This document shows positions 32,251 through 45,500 of a DNA stretch of 64,000 bases, one piece after another. The notes beneath the pieces were generated by a model that saw only the letters and a program-made list of their open reading frames with translations, was not told the DNA's origin and ran no database searches. How positions within the stretch are numbered: position 1 is the stretch's first letter; the number at the start of each line of letters is the position of its first letter. The translations under genes were made by a program, and so were the position numbers. The stretch covers positions 434,001-498,000 of the forward strand of contig JASVEC010000013.1 in the NCBI GenBank assembly GCA_030770535.1, read 5' to 3'. The DNA comes from Batkoa obscura (Eukaryota; Entomophthoromycota; Entomophthoromycetes; Entomophthorales; Batkoaceae).

Positions 32251-34335
32251 CATGTAAAAACCTGATTCTTTTATTCGCCCTGCCTACTATTATAGCTTAT
32301 TAGATTATTTTTATGTAGCCATTAATGCTCAAGTTTTTAGACTAAATGCTCTTTCTATAAACCAGTGTGATAACAAATTATTGTTAAAGAGAAATGTTAC
32401 AAATAGTTACAATAATAGTTAATAAAGTCATTATACTCTAGTTAAAAAAGGGTTCGGATTATCGTTTGGAAGTATTCAAATACTTTGAGTTTTTATTTTT
32501 ACAATTTTTAATTTAACAACCTACTTTAATTTTTTATTAATTTACAATGATTACTAATCTAACTTTTCTGCAGCAATAACAATAACAATAACAGCATGGT
32601 GTATTGGTTTAGAGGCATATACCGCCAGTCATAGTATGATAAGCATAAAAAAGGTAATGAAAGCAGGTAAAAAAAGCGGAAAAAAGGTAACTTGATAATT
32701 TAACAATGAGAGCTCTTTAAGATTAATATGGTAATGTTATATAATAGAAAAGAGACCGCCTTTATTTATGTATTAAGTAAGAATAAAAAAGTAAAAGAGC
32801 GAAGTTATGAGCTTTAAAGCAAACCATATATAAGGGGTCTATACAGCTTTTGAATGCTTAGTATGCGGTACCCAACAGCTGATATTAAACCATTTATTTC
32901 TTTTTATATTGTTTGTTAATATATTGATGGTGTACAAAACAAGAAATAAAACAGATAGGAATAGAGTTCACCAAAGCGATATTTCCTATATAAATAGGTT
33001 TATTTTGATAACTTGGTTTATGTCAATAAAGGGTGATAGGCCATTGAGTAACAGTCTATTATTATCGTTATTGCTTTTACTATTATTATTATCGTTGTCG
33101 TAATTATCAACATTGATTAATTAAAGCCTAGACTTTTGATATTTTAAAACTTATTTTAAAAATTTAATACTTACCTTATGATTTGATTATTAGGGACAAA
33201 TACATAATAAAAAAGGCTTACAGGAACTATAACATCGATTAAATAACAAACCATTGAGTTTATTTTTATCTTCATTTTTTGTTTTACTTTTAGTTTAATC
33301 TTTTAAGCCTTCCCCTTACACATTAAATTAAATTCTTTATTATAACCCTCATGAGTCTAGCTTACCACAAATCATACTGCTTTTTCTCCTTTATTCAATT
33401 TAGTAATCTCTCTTTTTATCAACGTTCACTACTCGCTATTTTTTATTACAATTAAAAACAACTAAATAGTAGTGATTGCTATTATGATGTCTTATAAACA
33501 ACAAACAAATCAAATTTTAAATCAAAATAAAGCGAAGTATTAGCAAGAATTACAAATTTTATCACAAACTTTGACAATAGCCATATGGTTGATCGTAGTG
33601 GCTAGTTCTTAATATATGCTGGGATTGAAATTCTATTAACCTTAAATAATAGCTCTTTATTCTTTTAACCAACTTCAGTTACGCCAAGTTTCTTACAAAG
33701 TAAAGCCTATAAATTTATTTTAAAGTGACGTCTAAGCTAGATGTTTTAAAACCTAAAACCTAAATTTAATAAACCACCTTATTCCCTTACATTTATGGCC
33801 TTCTAAAAATAGTTTTATAAAAATGGATAGTTGAAAGTTTATAAACTTGATACAATCAAGTTATTAACATAAATTAATAAGTGTATTCTTTTTAATAAAA
33901 TAATAAATAGAAAGCATCGAATAATATAAATAATAAAAACCATGTATAATAAAAATAAGAGAATAAAAAGGATAAAATAGAAAAGGAGAAATCAGCTAAG
34001 AATAGAAATTTAAAATTAACACATTAATTCGAATGGTAGATTTACTAAATTTAGCTAAATAAAGTATTAAATGAAAGCAACAATTTAAATAATATTAAAT
34101 GTAGAGTAATTAGTTTATTATTATTGATTTTTTTTACTTTATTTTAATTAAACAATACTTAATAAATAAGGAATACAAGTAATAGCACACAAGAAGCTAC
34201 TTTTGAAAGGAAAATTATAGATTGACACAAAAATTAAGAAAATGTAATAAAGAGAGGAAAACAGAAAATGTTAGATAGAGAGAACTAATAGATACAAACG
34301 ATTTTTTTTTAAGTTGAGCTAGGTCAGCTAATTTT

Positions 34336-35076
34336 TTAAAAGGTGGCCGACTTCTTTCTTGATTTGGGGATATGTGTTTTATAATGTTGACCTAAATTAT
34401 CCGATCTAGAAAACCTTTTTTCACAATCTGGGTAAGGGCAAACATAAGGCTTAATTCCAGAATGAACTGTATTGACATGCCTTTTAAGGTGCTCTGAGCG
34501 TTTAAACACTTTATTGCAATCTTCTTTGGGGCATTCAAATGGTTTAATTGTTTCTTCATTTTCGTTATTGGCACTGACTTTACCCTTGTTTAATTTGTCC
34601 AAACCAGGTAAAGAATTAACTCTTCTTTTATTTTTATTAGCATGACTGCGTGAAGGTCTACCAGCCTGTGGTTTAATTTGTTCTAATGTTTGTAATATGG
34701 TTGGATCAGCCAATATATTATCTAATTCTAAGCTAGATGGTGAGCTATTGTTTAAATGATGTTGTTGATTTGTTGGGGAAGGTAAGATATACTCATAAAA
34801 AGGATTATTATTATTATTATTATTATCACAATAAAAATTTAAATCATTGGTATTATGATAAGCAACCAAATCATAATTTATATAATTTATTGACAATGAC
34901 GGACAACATGATGTTACAGCAGTAGTATAATAAGGGTCAATTGGGCTTAGCACAGGGTATTCATTTATTAATGGATAATAAGACATTGTGAAGCTTGGAT
35001 CAATGGGGGTATTTGGTAAAGATTCATACTCGTAACTGTTTAACTCTAACGAGTTCTTAGTGTTTATTGAATTCAT
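34336..35076 (-). CDS. C2H2 zinc-finger transcription factor, Msn2/Msn4-like
   Basis: 246 aa, single exon. Two adjacent C2H2 fingers close the protein: [19 protein letters not shown] (about 182-205) and [19 protein letters not shown] (about 213-235), joined by a HSGIKPYV linker. The fingertips RSEHLKRH and RSDNLGQH match the Msn2/Msn4 type, which reads the stress-response element AGGGG, so a stress or nutrient regulator is a reasonable inference. Upstream of the fingers lie a basic stretch ([13 protein letters not shown], a likely nuclear signal) and an Asn tract; the N terminus is Pro/Tyr/Ser-rich, as in activation regions. Both fingers have 4 residues between the two Cys rather than the 2 of yeast Msn2. 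Confidence 0.9.
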   Translation of the reverse strand: MNSINTKNSLELNSYEYESLPNTPIDPSFTMSYYPLINEYPVLSPIDPYYTTAVTSCCPSLSINYINYDLVAYHNTNDLNFYCDNNNNNNNPFYEYILPSPTNQQHHLNNSSPSSLELDNILADPTILQTLEQIKPQAGRPSRSHANKNKRRVNSLPGLDKLNKGKVSANNENEETIKPFECPKEDCNKVFKRSEHLKRHVNTVHSGIKPYVCPYPDCEKRFSRSDNLGQHYKTHIPKSRKKSATF

Positions 35077-38000
35077 TTTAATTTTAATAGTTAAAAAAAA
35101 TCAAGGTTGTTTATTTTTAAAAATCGCAAATTGAAAAGTATTTATACTTTTTAGCCAAACTAGAAAGTGGTTAATAATAACATTATTTATTTTTTATTAG
35201 TATTTAATATGAATACTTGATTTATTATTTTGTCTCTGCCTCCCCTATTTCTTATTCATAAAAGTTCAACTGAAAGCTCTCGTGTTATTGAGCTGTTTAA
35301 GGAGTAAATAATGCCAATCTATCCCACAATAATTTCTATATTTAGTGCTTAAATCTTTAGAATATAATTTCATATACCAGTTTATTATTGTGATATAAGA
35401 AAAATAAAAAGAAGATTTCTGTTACTTTATTGTATCATTTTTTTATTCAATTATTAGCATCCTTTTTTGTATGGTTTAATTATTTCATTTTACTTTTATA
35501 GTGTTAGCTATTAAATACTTTTTTGTAAAGTTCATTTGAAAACCTCAAATTATATCATCCTACATTAGAAATCAAGATAAATAATAAATGTGATATTAAA
35601 TTATAAAAAATACTTGGAATAAAAGGTACTAATTATATAATAAACGTTATTTAATTTATAATTTAATTATTTGAAATAAATCTCGAATTGAAATTTCTAT
35701 ATAAATTTTGTGGTTTTCTTTTTAAAATTCATTATAAATGAAGGTTAGCTTTAATTAGTAAATGTATTCTATCCATCTCATTCCATTTTTATTAAATTTA
35801 ATATTGTCATTTATCTGTGATAATTTTCTTTCCATACTTTTACTATCCCTTATTCCCTTTGACATTAAGTTTAACTGATTTCGTGATATTTATTATAACT
35901 TTGACCGATTCTTTTGGTAGAAAGCTATTTTTAACAAAGGATCTATATCGAATAAAATTCAATGTGCTCTATTAATTAGAGTCAGATTAAAAGGATAACA
36001 GCCATTACTCTGTAATATGGTGGACCAAAAACTCAATATAGTTTTGTAATCGTTTAATTATCATATTATCAGACAATCGGTTTATATAAAATTTCAAGCT
36101 AAAGCACTCATTTTAATCCTACATCAACATTTACTTTCGAATAATATTTGTATTGTAATTTCTAGTTAATCTATCAACAAGTACATACTTGCCCTGGTAC
36201 AAAACAATCATTAATATAAATTATTTGGCACTCTCTTTACTGTTATTTATAATATAAAGCACCTGCTTGAATTTGGAAAGCTTTTTCTTATATTTACTAA
36301 AACTTAAATTTCATTTACTTGACCAATAATACAGCTATTGCAGCTCTTTTTCAAACTTTCGGTGATAATTTATAGCAAAATTATTTGTCTCGTTAATTCT
36401 TTAATCCCTAATCCATATTTTTTAGCCAAATTTCAGTATAAGTTTTACTCCTAAATAAACAGTTAAAAAACCCGCAAAAGACCTGCAACAGCTGTATCCA
36501 AAGGAGAACTAGTTAAGTAAACAATTTTTCGAGCAACTATGTAGGTAATTACTATAGTTAAAAGTTAAATAGTACAATATTTTTTGCAATATATATATAT
36601 ATTCACTTTACTTATTGACAGATATTTAGTAAAATATGTTAAAAAGGTTTAAGAATACTCAAATACGTACAAAGCCAGGCTTTTTAAGTATACTTTTATT
36701 AAAAGTACCAAAAAATTCAAATGTACACAAAACCATGAAGCTAACAAACAGGGAGCTTAATTTAAAAAATTAAAAAGATCCAAAATTTAAATAGTAATTT
36801 TATATAATAGTTTTATTTTTTGTAGGTTCAGTTTGTGTTCCATTATTATTACTGATGCCGCCCTATACAAGCCATCAGTTAACTTTATTCATATGTAAAA
36901 AACTGGAATAATATATAGATATTTCACCTCTTTTTCAAACTAAATTATAGTAATTTTTACAGTTAAATAATTTGATAGCTAATTTTTGAACGCTTGTACC
37001 ATATATATTAATAAGTTTTTATCATAAACTTTACTTTTAAATATACTATTAAATAGCTTACAAAAGATATAACAGCTGTAAAATACTATCATTAGTTAAA
37101 AACAAAGATTAGGCTTAACAATTTGTGAAAGTCCTTTACTAATTCAAAATATAGAAACAAGTTTTTTTGTTTCGCTTTTACAAATATTTATTTATTTTGA
37201 CTAAACTTATTTGAATTATGTTATTTTTCTTTGAATTCAGGCTTTTATCTTGAACTATTATATAAATGATCTTTAATAAATCTAAGGATAAACTCAATAA
37301 AAATTGTTTAAAAAAAACTATTAACAGTTGTGATTTTTTTAAGTATATTTGTATATGTCGTAAAACATACTTTTTTATAATCATAGTTTTAGTATCAATA
37401 TTTTTTATAAAAGTTAAAACTTCAAAAAATGGCTTCCCTCATTAAAAGGTATTTAGACTTTTTCACAATAGTCAAGACCACCCTTGAATGGTTTAAAATG
37501 TTACTTATGAATACCTTTCTGGTTCTCAAATTTCTATTCTTGATTTCTTTCGATTTTACATAGTTGTTATTGAAATAAATTTATTCCTTCTTTCTCATTT
37601 TTTTATGTAAAACCCCTTACTAACCTTTTTAGATTATACACACTTTAGATAAACAAAATAGCTCGATTTAAAATTCACTATTTAATAGCGTCTATATGAT
37701 AATATTTACTGTTTTAAACATTAGGCTTTTTAACTTGATTGATTATAGATCTGCTACCTACCCTTACTACAATGAATCTATAGTTGATAAACCCTACATT
37801 AGCAAAAATAGAAGTTATCTTTAAGCAGCTAAGCATTGACGTTTAAATGATACAAGAAAATTATATTTGAGTATAGCCGAATTTATTAAAGCAAAAAATC
37901 ATTATGGAAATTTTACAGAACGTAACACTCAAATATTTAAGGTGAAAACAAGTATATTTTGAAACATTATATTTAAATAAAAAGTTTCTGTTTAAAGAAC

Positions 38001-38952
38001 TGGCTAAAGTAAATTTCTAGTTTAATTCTAGATTAAAATAATTTATTCTTAATCTCTATTGACTGCCTTACAAATTTTTTGTATTTTTTTAAAAGTTAAC
38101 GTTCTATTTTGAAGTATACTATTATTTTTACATCTATTGAATTGTTTTTTTGCATTTTATAAACATTCATAATGTAGCTATTATAGCAATATATTATGTG
38201 ATTATTTTAAATAACAGTTTTCCGAGTGTTTTTAAAAGTCATCTTACCCATATCAATAGGCATATTTACAATTCAAACACCATAATTGACAAAAAAGGTA
38301 TAGCTTTTAGTAAGTAGCTCTATTAAATAGCAAAAAGAATAAATTCAAATTCAAAATAACTATCAAATTAAGTTAGTAAAAACTGCTTTAGGTACTTATC
38401 TCTAGAAAAAATAATCAACCTAAAAAGTTAAAAGTACTTTATAATTACATTAAACAAGAGTTAAACATTCTAAAAAGGATGTATTAAAACGAGTTTGTTA
38501 TGTGGTCTAATCTTGAAATTGCTCTTAAGTAAAAGGTCTATTCATCCTATTTCAATATATTCTTTAATTCTTCAGAAAGAATATAGTTTACAGTTTAGAA
38601 CTGCAGTTAACAAAATATATCGTCATAGGCCATTTTTTGGTACGATTTTAGCAAATATAGAGATAGTATCTATTTGGTTTTAGATTAAAGTTTTATTATA
38701 TTTAATATCAGCTCTCAGTATAATGTTTTTATATTAGAGCAGCATTGTAAATAGTAAAATAAGTCTGAAGCGTAAAAATGATACAATAATCTATCCCTTA
38801 GTGATCTACTTAAGCCAATAAAATATGAATAAGGTTGAACCAAGGATTGCAAAAAGCCGAGCCAATTAAAGACTAGATTTGCAGTGTATTGAAATCCATT
38901 TCATTAATGGAGACCAATTGAAATTTTTGCTTTAGTTTTTTTCGAGTTCATC
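35077..38952. other. 3.9-kb gene-free stretch
   Basis: No gene seen. Fragments ending in (A)CAACAGCTGTA near 36440-36495 and 37030-37085, and an inverted one near 36329-36350 (TACAGCTATTGCAGCTCTTT), may be pieces of the C-family repeat. Otherwise AT-rich spacer. The frame at 38495-38683 has no coding character I can defend. Confidence 0.4.
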
Positions 38953-41275
38953 ATGGTAGGATTCAATACAGACAGTCTCAAAAAAGTAGTATCAGGGCTT
39001 AAAAAAGGATTTAATATTAATAAAAAATTTGGGTTAGTTAAAACCAACGAGGTGTATGTGTCTATAAAGCTGAATGTTTAATGTCGATAAATTAATATCT
39101 TTTTTAGATTAAAAGATATGGCTTCGGAGTTAAATCATTACTGTAAGTATAGAGAAACTGAAGAGAAAGAAGCAAAATCCGGAAATAAAATTTTAAGAGT
39201 TGATGAAGAAACCAAAACTGAAACTGAAACTATTAAGATAATTGAAGACAAAAAGGATGGATTGAATGAAGAAAATAAAGCTAAAATCGAAGCAAAACTT
39301 GAAAGATTAAAATTAAAATTTTACAGTATAGAAGATGGAACAGAAGAAAGCTGGATTAAGAGTTATAAAGAGATTTTTGAAAAACAATCCCCAACTGGAA
39401 AATTAGTAAGTAGAATAATCGATAAATTTGAAAATGGGAATCATCAAAGTATTGTGTCTGAATTAAAGAAGAGCTATTTTAACAACCCTGTGCTTTATTA
39501 CTATTATATTTTATCTAGGATTGAAGTAAGTTTATTTTGTTATTTTTTAAAGCTTTAAAGTATATATTTTTAGCTCAAAGCTCACAAAATATGGACTGGG
39601 ACAAAAGTTTTGGAAGGTGATTTATAATCTATATTCTAATAATAAATATTAATAAATTATAGCAAACAATGAAAAATTACAAATAGATTATTTTAAAATT
39701 TATCAGGAGGAGTTCAGCGAATTGATGGAACATGAAAATGAAATAATTGATATCTCAAATGATTTGAATGAAGGGAATAGAATAATTAACCATCCCTTTG
39801 TTTTATATTTGTTTGGGATGATAGCAAATAAGCTAAGGAGGCATAAATTAGCATCGAAATTGCTATCGTTGTCCATTCAAAGATATCCTTTAAACTGGGA
39901 CGCCTGGTTAGAGCTTTCTGCTAGTATTAAAAATGAAACTGAGGTAGACTTTTTATATATATTTAAATTTAATCTAACTTTTTTAGTATTACCATTGTCT
40001 ACCAAACTTACCTAATGTTTTTATTAAACATCTATTTATTGCGATCATGGCGAACAATTTAAGTCTATCAAATGAACAAGACAAAGAAAGCTGTCAATTA
40101 TTACACGAAACTATTTATTATAGCGATTGTTATATTATTTATAGGGCATTGGCTCACTATAAAAACTGCGGTATTGTTTAATTTGATTAAAATAATAATA
40201 GTTAAAGGCTTGTTTTTAGATTATGAGTATAGTAAACTTGAGTTTCAGAGGTATTACGAAAAAAATAAGCACTCTTTAGACTATGCTGAAATCTATTCGC
40301 ATATCTTAATTTATACGGATGGTTCAATTGAGTTGCAAAATTTTGCAGCCCGTTGTAGATGGCTTAGAGAGGATAGCTACGAGTCTATGTGCGTTAATGG
40401 GAATTTTCTTTCGTACTCCAACGGTGCTAACAAAGCAACCAAATTATTCAGTGATGCAATTAAAATTTCGCCTGCTTCAACTCAAGCTCTATTCTATTTA
40501 GCCAACCATTACCTTAAACTAAATCTAATATCTAGCGCTACCAAAACATTAGAAACATTGCTCAGTAAGGCTTAGCTATTATTGTTTTCATTCAGTTTTT
40601 TTAAGTTTTTAGTATTAAGCCCCGATGATTATAGGGCTCTGCAAGGGCTTAGTTTAATCTATTTAACCCAAAAAAATTATTTTGCAGCAGAAGCAATGTT
40701 AATTAAACTTGTATCGATCAGGTAAACATCACAGTTTTTTAGCTTTAACAATTTACTTCAATATTCATTTTAGACCTAACAATTTAAATGGATGGACATA
40801 TTTAGCTCAGGTTAGTGAAAGTATTAAAGATTATTCAACTGCTATAAAGAGCTATTTAAAATTAAAGGAACATAACAATAGTAGAGAAGTTAATTTAAAG
40901 TTGGGATCGATTTATCAAAGATATTCCCAAAACATGCGTGATAACTTTTCAAAAATGGCAGCTTGTTATTTTTTTCAAGGTATCGATTTCAACCATATTC
41001 AAGAGTTAAACGAAAACCAAAAATCTGCAGTCTCGCATCTGTTGTATTATTCAATCGCTGTTAAAGATTTTCAAGCTGCAGCAGATTATTGGACTATTTT
41101 AGATAAATGTTCTGATTATTTTAGTCCTAAATTGTTAGCGCTTATAAGATGTTTACCAATAGAATTGGGTGGCGTTTTGGATGAAAAAAATCGAGATTCA
41201 AAAAGGAAAAATGAAGATCTAGAAAATGAAGAGGGTATAGAAAGAGAAAATATGGACACGAAAAGACAAAAATAA
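38953..41275 (+). CDS. CDC23: Anaphase-promoting complex subunit 8 (TPR protein)
   Basis: Eight exons by splice sites and frame: 38953-39032, 39108-39525, 39574-39616, 39663-39943, 39987-40170, 40220-40564, 40613-40721 and 40774-41275, giving 653 aa. All donors are GT (GTTAGT, GTAAGT, GTGATT, GTAGAC, GTATTG, GTAAGG, GTAAAC) and all acceptors TAG, and every join keeps frame. The start fits the family N terminus (SLKKVVSGLKKGF ... LKDMASELN). NHPFVLYLFGMIANKLRRHK and RYPLNWDAWLELSASI match the conserved block of Apc8. TPR-type helices follow (DYAEIYSHILIY, SPDDYRALQGLSLIYLTQKN, RPNNLNGWTYLAQVSESIKD). It should be a scaffold TPR subunit of the APC/C ubiquitin ligase that drives mitotic exit. A Lys/Glu-rich insertion follows residue 40 and a charged tail ends the protein. 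Sequence is diverged from yeast and human, so the call is strong but not certain. Confidence 0.85.
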
Positions 41276-41542
41276 CCGATAGAGCTATTTATTCATTATT
41301 TAATTTATTCTTGCCACTAAGGTTATTCTTACTGGAATGGCTTTTCATTTATATTTCTCATGTCGTTATTTATTAGTAAATTTTAAATTCAAACATTTAT
41401 AAAAAAAATTAAATTAATATTAATTATATTTTTATGCCATGTTATTTATACTTTTTGTTTCAAAATGAATATACAATTTCAAGAAACGATTAGGGCTATT
41501 ATAAGTTTGTACAAAAATAAAAATGAAAACAACTTTCGAATA

Positions 41543-41642
41543 TGGGGGTGTTTTTTTGGCTTCATCACTTTTTCCATCTTTTAAGCGCTATTTGAGTGGA
41601 ATAACTATTAGTAAAATTTTTCAACAAAAAAATACATCCTCA
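41543..41642 (+). mobile_element. A-family miniature element (copy 10)
   Basis: TGGGGGTGTTTTTTTGGCTT ... ACATCCTCA, flanked by TA on both sides. This copy has the left end closest to that of the transposon at 47147: the first nine bases after TA are the same, and GGCTTCA stands where the transposon has GGTTTCA. Confidence 0.9.
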
Positions 41643-41839
41643 TATAATATTTTTACTAAATCTTGAGCATTTAAAGTAAATATCCCAAACTTTTTTATAT
41701 TGGAGCTTCTTGATAAATTTTATAAAATTAATTGATTATTAAGATAAGCTATAAAAATTCAAACAACAATTCTTTAATTAATATCTAGTTAATTTACAAT
41801 ATATCATAAAGCGACAAACATTTTTAAGTAATTAGTACA

Positions 41840-41938
41840 TGGGGATGTTTTTTTGGCTTCATCACTTTTTCCATTTTTAAGCGCTATTTGAGTGGAAAGA
41901 TTGTTAGTAAAATTCTTAAACAGAAAAATACATCCCCA
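41840..41938 (+). mobile_element. A-family miniature element (copy 11)
   Basis: TGGGGATGTTTTTTTGGCTT ... ACATCCCCA, 99 bp, right flank TA. A near-consensus copy. Confidence 0.9.
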
Positions 41939-42098
41939 TATACTAACGTGTAAAATAAAAATCATTTTGACATTATTTATATTAATATACTAACTATAAT
42001 TTTAAAAACGATAATAGTTTTACACTTTTAATGCTACAAAACTTAATAGATTAATTTTTTCTTTATATTTAATAAAATTTTAGAGTCAGATATATAAC

Positions 42099-42169
42099 GG
42101 ATCCATAGCGTAATAGCTAGTACTCAAAGTTTTGATCCTTGTAATCCGAGTTTGTTTCTCAGTGTTCCT
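42099..42169 (+). pseudogene. Degenerate tRNA-Gln (TTG) copy
   Basis: 71 nt that align end to end with the tRNA-Gln at 50848-50919. GGATCCA, TTTTGATCCTTGTAATCCGA and the final TTCCT are kept, but the D arm, the anticodon stem 5' strand and the T arm carry changes (GAGTTTGTTTCTC in place of GAGTTCGATTCTC), which destroy the B box. It is a tRNA relic, not a working gene. Confidence 0.85.
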
Positions 42170-42562
42170 TGGAGTTTAGTGAGCACCAGTTGATTTTTGA
42201 AATTTAGTTTTGTATAAATTTACAGGTAGTATTCCCACTCAATAACGCTTAAAGTGAAAAACCAAAGAAACCAAATTAGACATGCCCAAAAGGTATCAAT
42301 ATTAACAAGTTTTTATACTGATTTACTCTAAGCTGTATTGCTATCGTTTATTTTTTATAACCAATACTATAACTTAATATAGATTATAGTCTTAGCGTAC
42401 TGCTTTTTAAATAAATTATTTGATTTTGTGTTAGTATGTTATTGATCTAGTTTATTTATCAGATATAAATACTAGTATAATTTGTTAAAAAATTCAAAAA
42501 TATTAAATAAAAAAATATACTGTTATTTATTAATAAAAAACGTTAAACCAGTGAACAAAGTT

Positions 42563-45500
42563 CTATTCTTCCTCTTTAGTCAACTGTTGTTGCATAACCA
42601 AAGAATAATAATATCCTTTTAATTCTAGCAATTCTTCACCGATACCCATCTCGGCCATTTTAGCTAACTTCACTACTATAATACAATCATAACCTTGTGC
42701 TGTGGGGAGACGATGAGCAATGTTAATTGTTGCTCTACTCTCTACATGTAATGAGCCAGAGTTTAAGTCATAGAATCTCTGACCTAATCTAATGACAGTA
42801 GATTTTCCAGGACCTGAGGCGCCTACTAAAGCCACCTTCTTTCCGGCTAAAATAGGAAGATCTAAACCTTGAAGGGTAGGAGTATCTGGACGTGTAGGAT
42901 AAGAAAATCTAGCATCCCTTAGTTACAAATTACCCATCAATTTAGTTGGACGAGTACCATAAATCTCAGTAGAATCAATATTTAATTTATGATCTAACAA
43001 TTCAAACAAGTCAGTGGCTGCAACTTTTGGTTTAACAAAGGCAGCCAATTTGAAAGAGGAATGTCTTAAAGCAGTACCAGTAAATAACATAGCAGTGATG
43101 GCTTGGAGCATCTCCTCAATTTGTATTCTCCAGAAACAACTAAAGTAGGACTATACCAGAAAGCTAAAGCACTGATTAAGAAAAGAGAACCCATAGATAA
43201 TGAATAACTAAATGATGCCTTGAATGCACTAGTTGAAGCATATTTATGAGCTACCTTAAAATAAGTAACATAACTATCAAAGAATACATTTCTTTTGTTA
43301 ACCCAGCAATAGTACAAATATTGATAATAGATTCAATAGTAGTTTGAGACACCAACTCGTAGCTCTTTTTAGTTTTAATGTTTACAACGGTAAGTACATG
43401 CATCTGTAATATGATACCCAAAGTAATCACTGGTATGCATACCAAAACAACTAAAATTAATTTCCAACCATTAGCAAAGGCAATCCTTAAATCGACACAT
43501 ATGGTGAAAATTGTCATAAGGATAGGTCCCCCCACTTTAGAAACTAAACCTTGTATCTTTTTCAGCTTCAATAGAAAATTTAGAAGAGAGAACACCAACA
43601 CTGTCAATTGGGCTATCGAAGTAAGCGATCTCTTGATTTAATAAAATCTCGAGCGATTTTAAATGGATACTATAAGTCAATGATTCACCAATATGTCCTA
43701 AAACTCTAATCCTTGGATTCATAGTAAAGAATGTAACAGCACCTAAGACAACAAACATTAAAGTCCAAAAGCTAGAACTACTCACACTAGTATCGTGAAG
43801 TTCAGGTACATTAATGTTAATAGAAGCTTGATATATTCTAGCTATAATAACAAAGTACACGGTCAAGATGGGACCATCAACTAAAGCTCCGAGAAACGGT
43901 AAAATCACTAACGTTTTCTGTAGGGAAGCCATTCTCAATACTCGAAGGATAGAAAATGATTACTTCTTTAATTTTTCTTCTCTTAGTACTTTAATCTCTT
44001 GAATTGTACTTTTACATGCTAACTGTTTAATAATGCCAATGTCTTCAATCCTGTTCAAGTCACTAACTTCACCAGTACCATCAATATCAACAATGATATC
44101 ACTATGCTCATTTTGTATTACTAAAGACTTCTTTTTATCAATAGGCGCTTCGTTTATTTCTTTGTCACCATATTTATCCTTCTTCTCTTCAGTATAGGTC
44201 TTTTGAGATTCTACTAATCCAGCATAGATACCACCTCTGCTTAATAATTCATCATGACTACCTTCTTCTCTGATATGTCCATGATCAAATACTACAATTT
44301 TATCAGCATTTTTGATTGTTGATAAACGATGAGCAATTACAACCGTTGTACGGCTTTTAGCTGCATTATCAATAGCAGTTTGTACTAATTTTTCAGATTC
44401 AGAGTCAAGAGCAGAGGTAGCTTCATCTAATAATAAAATTTTTGGGTTTTTAATCAAAGCACGAGCAATAGCAATACGTTGTTTTTGACCACCAGATAAT
44501 AAGGAACCCTTTTCACCTACTTGGGTATCATAACCTTTAGGTAAGCTCATAATAAAATCATGGATATTGGATAATTTACAGGCATCTTCGATTCTTTTTT
44601 GTAAAGAGCTATCTATATTAACATTGTACTCATGATTAGGTAAACCAAATAAGATATTTTGCTTAATGGTAGTAGCAAATAAAATAGGCTCTTGACCAAC
44701 AATACCAATATGACTTCTTAAAAACTCGATACTGACATCTTTTATATTAATACCATCAATAGTAACTGAACCTCCATTGACATCATAAAAACGTTCAATT
44801 AAACCAACTGTAGTACTTTTACCAGATCCAGAAGGTCCGACCAAAGCTACAGTAGTACCAGAATCGATATTTAAATTAACTCCCTTTAAAACTTCAACCT
44901 CTGGTCTACTTGGGTAAGAAAACCGGGTATCATTGAATTTGATATTACCAGCAAAATCACCTACTTTTTGTTGTAAACTCTTCATTTCCTCAGTGCATGT
45001 AAATGGGTTAATTAAAGATTCTCTCTCAATTACTTGGAATAATTTGGCTGCTGCACCTTGAGCAGTTGCAAGAGCAGTTAAAGAAGGAGCAGCTTGACCA
45101 ATAGACATGGCTCCAATCAACACTGAAAAGAAAACAGCTAATACAGAGTCTGGACCATAGTTTTCTTCATCAATCAATTTAGCACCATACCACATACCAA
45201 GGGCATAAGTAAAGAACAAAATGGTTAAAATGGTACCAATACCTAACCCAGTGATAATGGCTTTCCTAAATCCATCTTTACGTGCTTTAAAGATCTTGGT
45301 TTCATAACGATCAACTTCACGCTTTTGAGACCCAAACGAATGAATAGTTCTAATAGCAGCAAATACTTCTTCAGCAACAGAGCCAGCTTCACCATAAGCT
45401 GATTGACCACCGGCGGATTTTGAAGAGATTAATTTAGCAATAAATGCACCACAACCAGCTAATAAAGGGACAACGGCCAATAAAACTAAAGTTAATTTCC

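Larger units (their letters stand above)
27091..34335. other. 7.2-kb gene-free stretch
   Basis: No convincing gene on either strand. It contains A elements at 27870-27971 and 32152-32250, a degenerate A-like piece near 28958-29060, a possible C-family repeat at about 30165-30262, and a GC-richer patch at about 29040-29240 whose minus strand reads NLTFSLSNKTPETLPSGSFK before stops. Overlapping hydrophobic open frames at 30067-30675 are not gene-like. The rest is AT-rich spacer. Confidence 0.45.
41276..42562. other. Intergenic with A elements and a tRNA relic
   Basis: Holds A elements at 41543-41642 and 41840-41938, a tRNA-Gln pseudogene at 42099-42169 and a degenerate A-like piece near 42200-42291 (TTCCCACTCAATAACGCTTA). 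No gene. Confidence 0.55.

Noticed and set aside
38495-38683. 62-codon plus-strand frame before APC8
   Set aside because: Begins with a non-ATG codon, no domain, no conserved motif; likely chance.
42200-42291. A-element-like core (CCCACTCAATAACGCTTA)
   Set aside because: No recognisable ends; may be an old copy but was not listed as a separate element.
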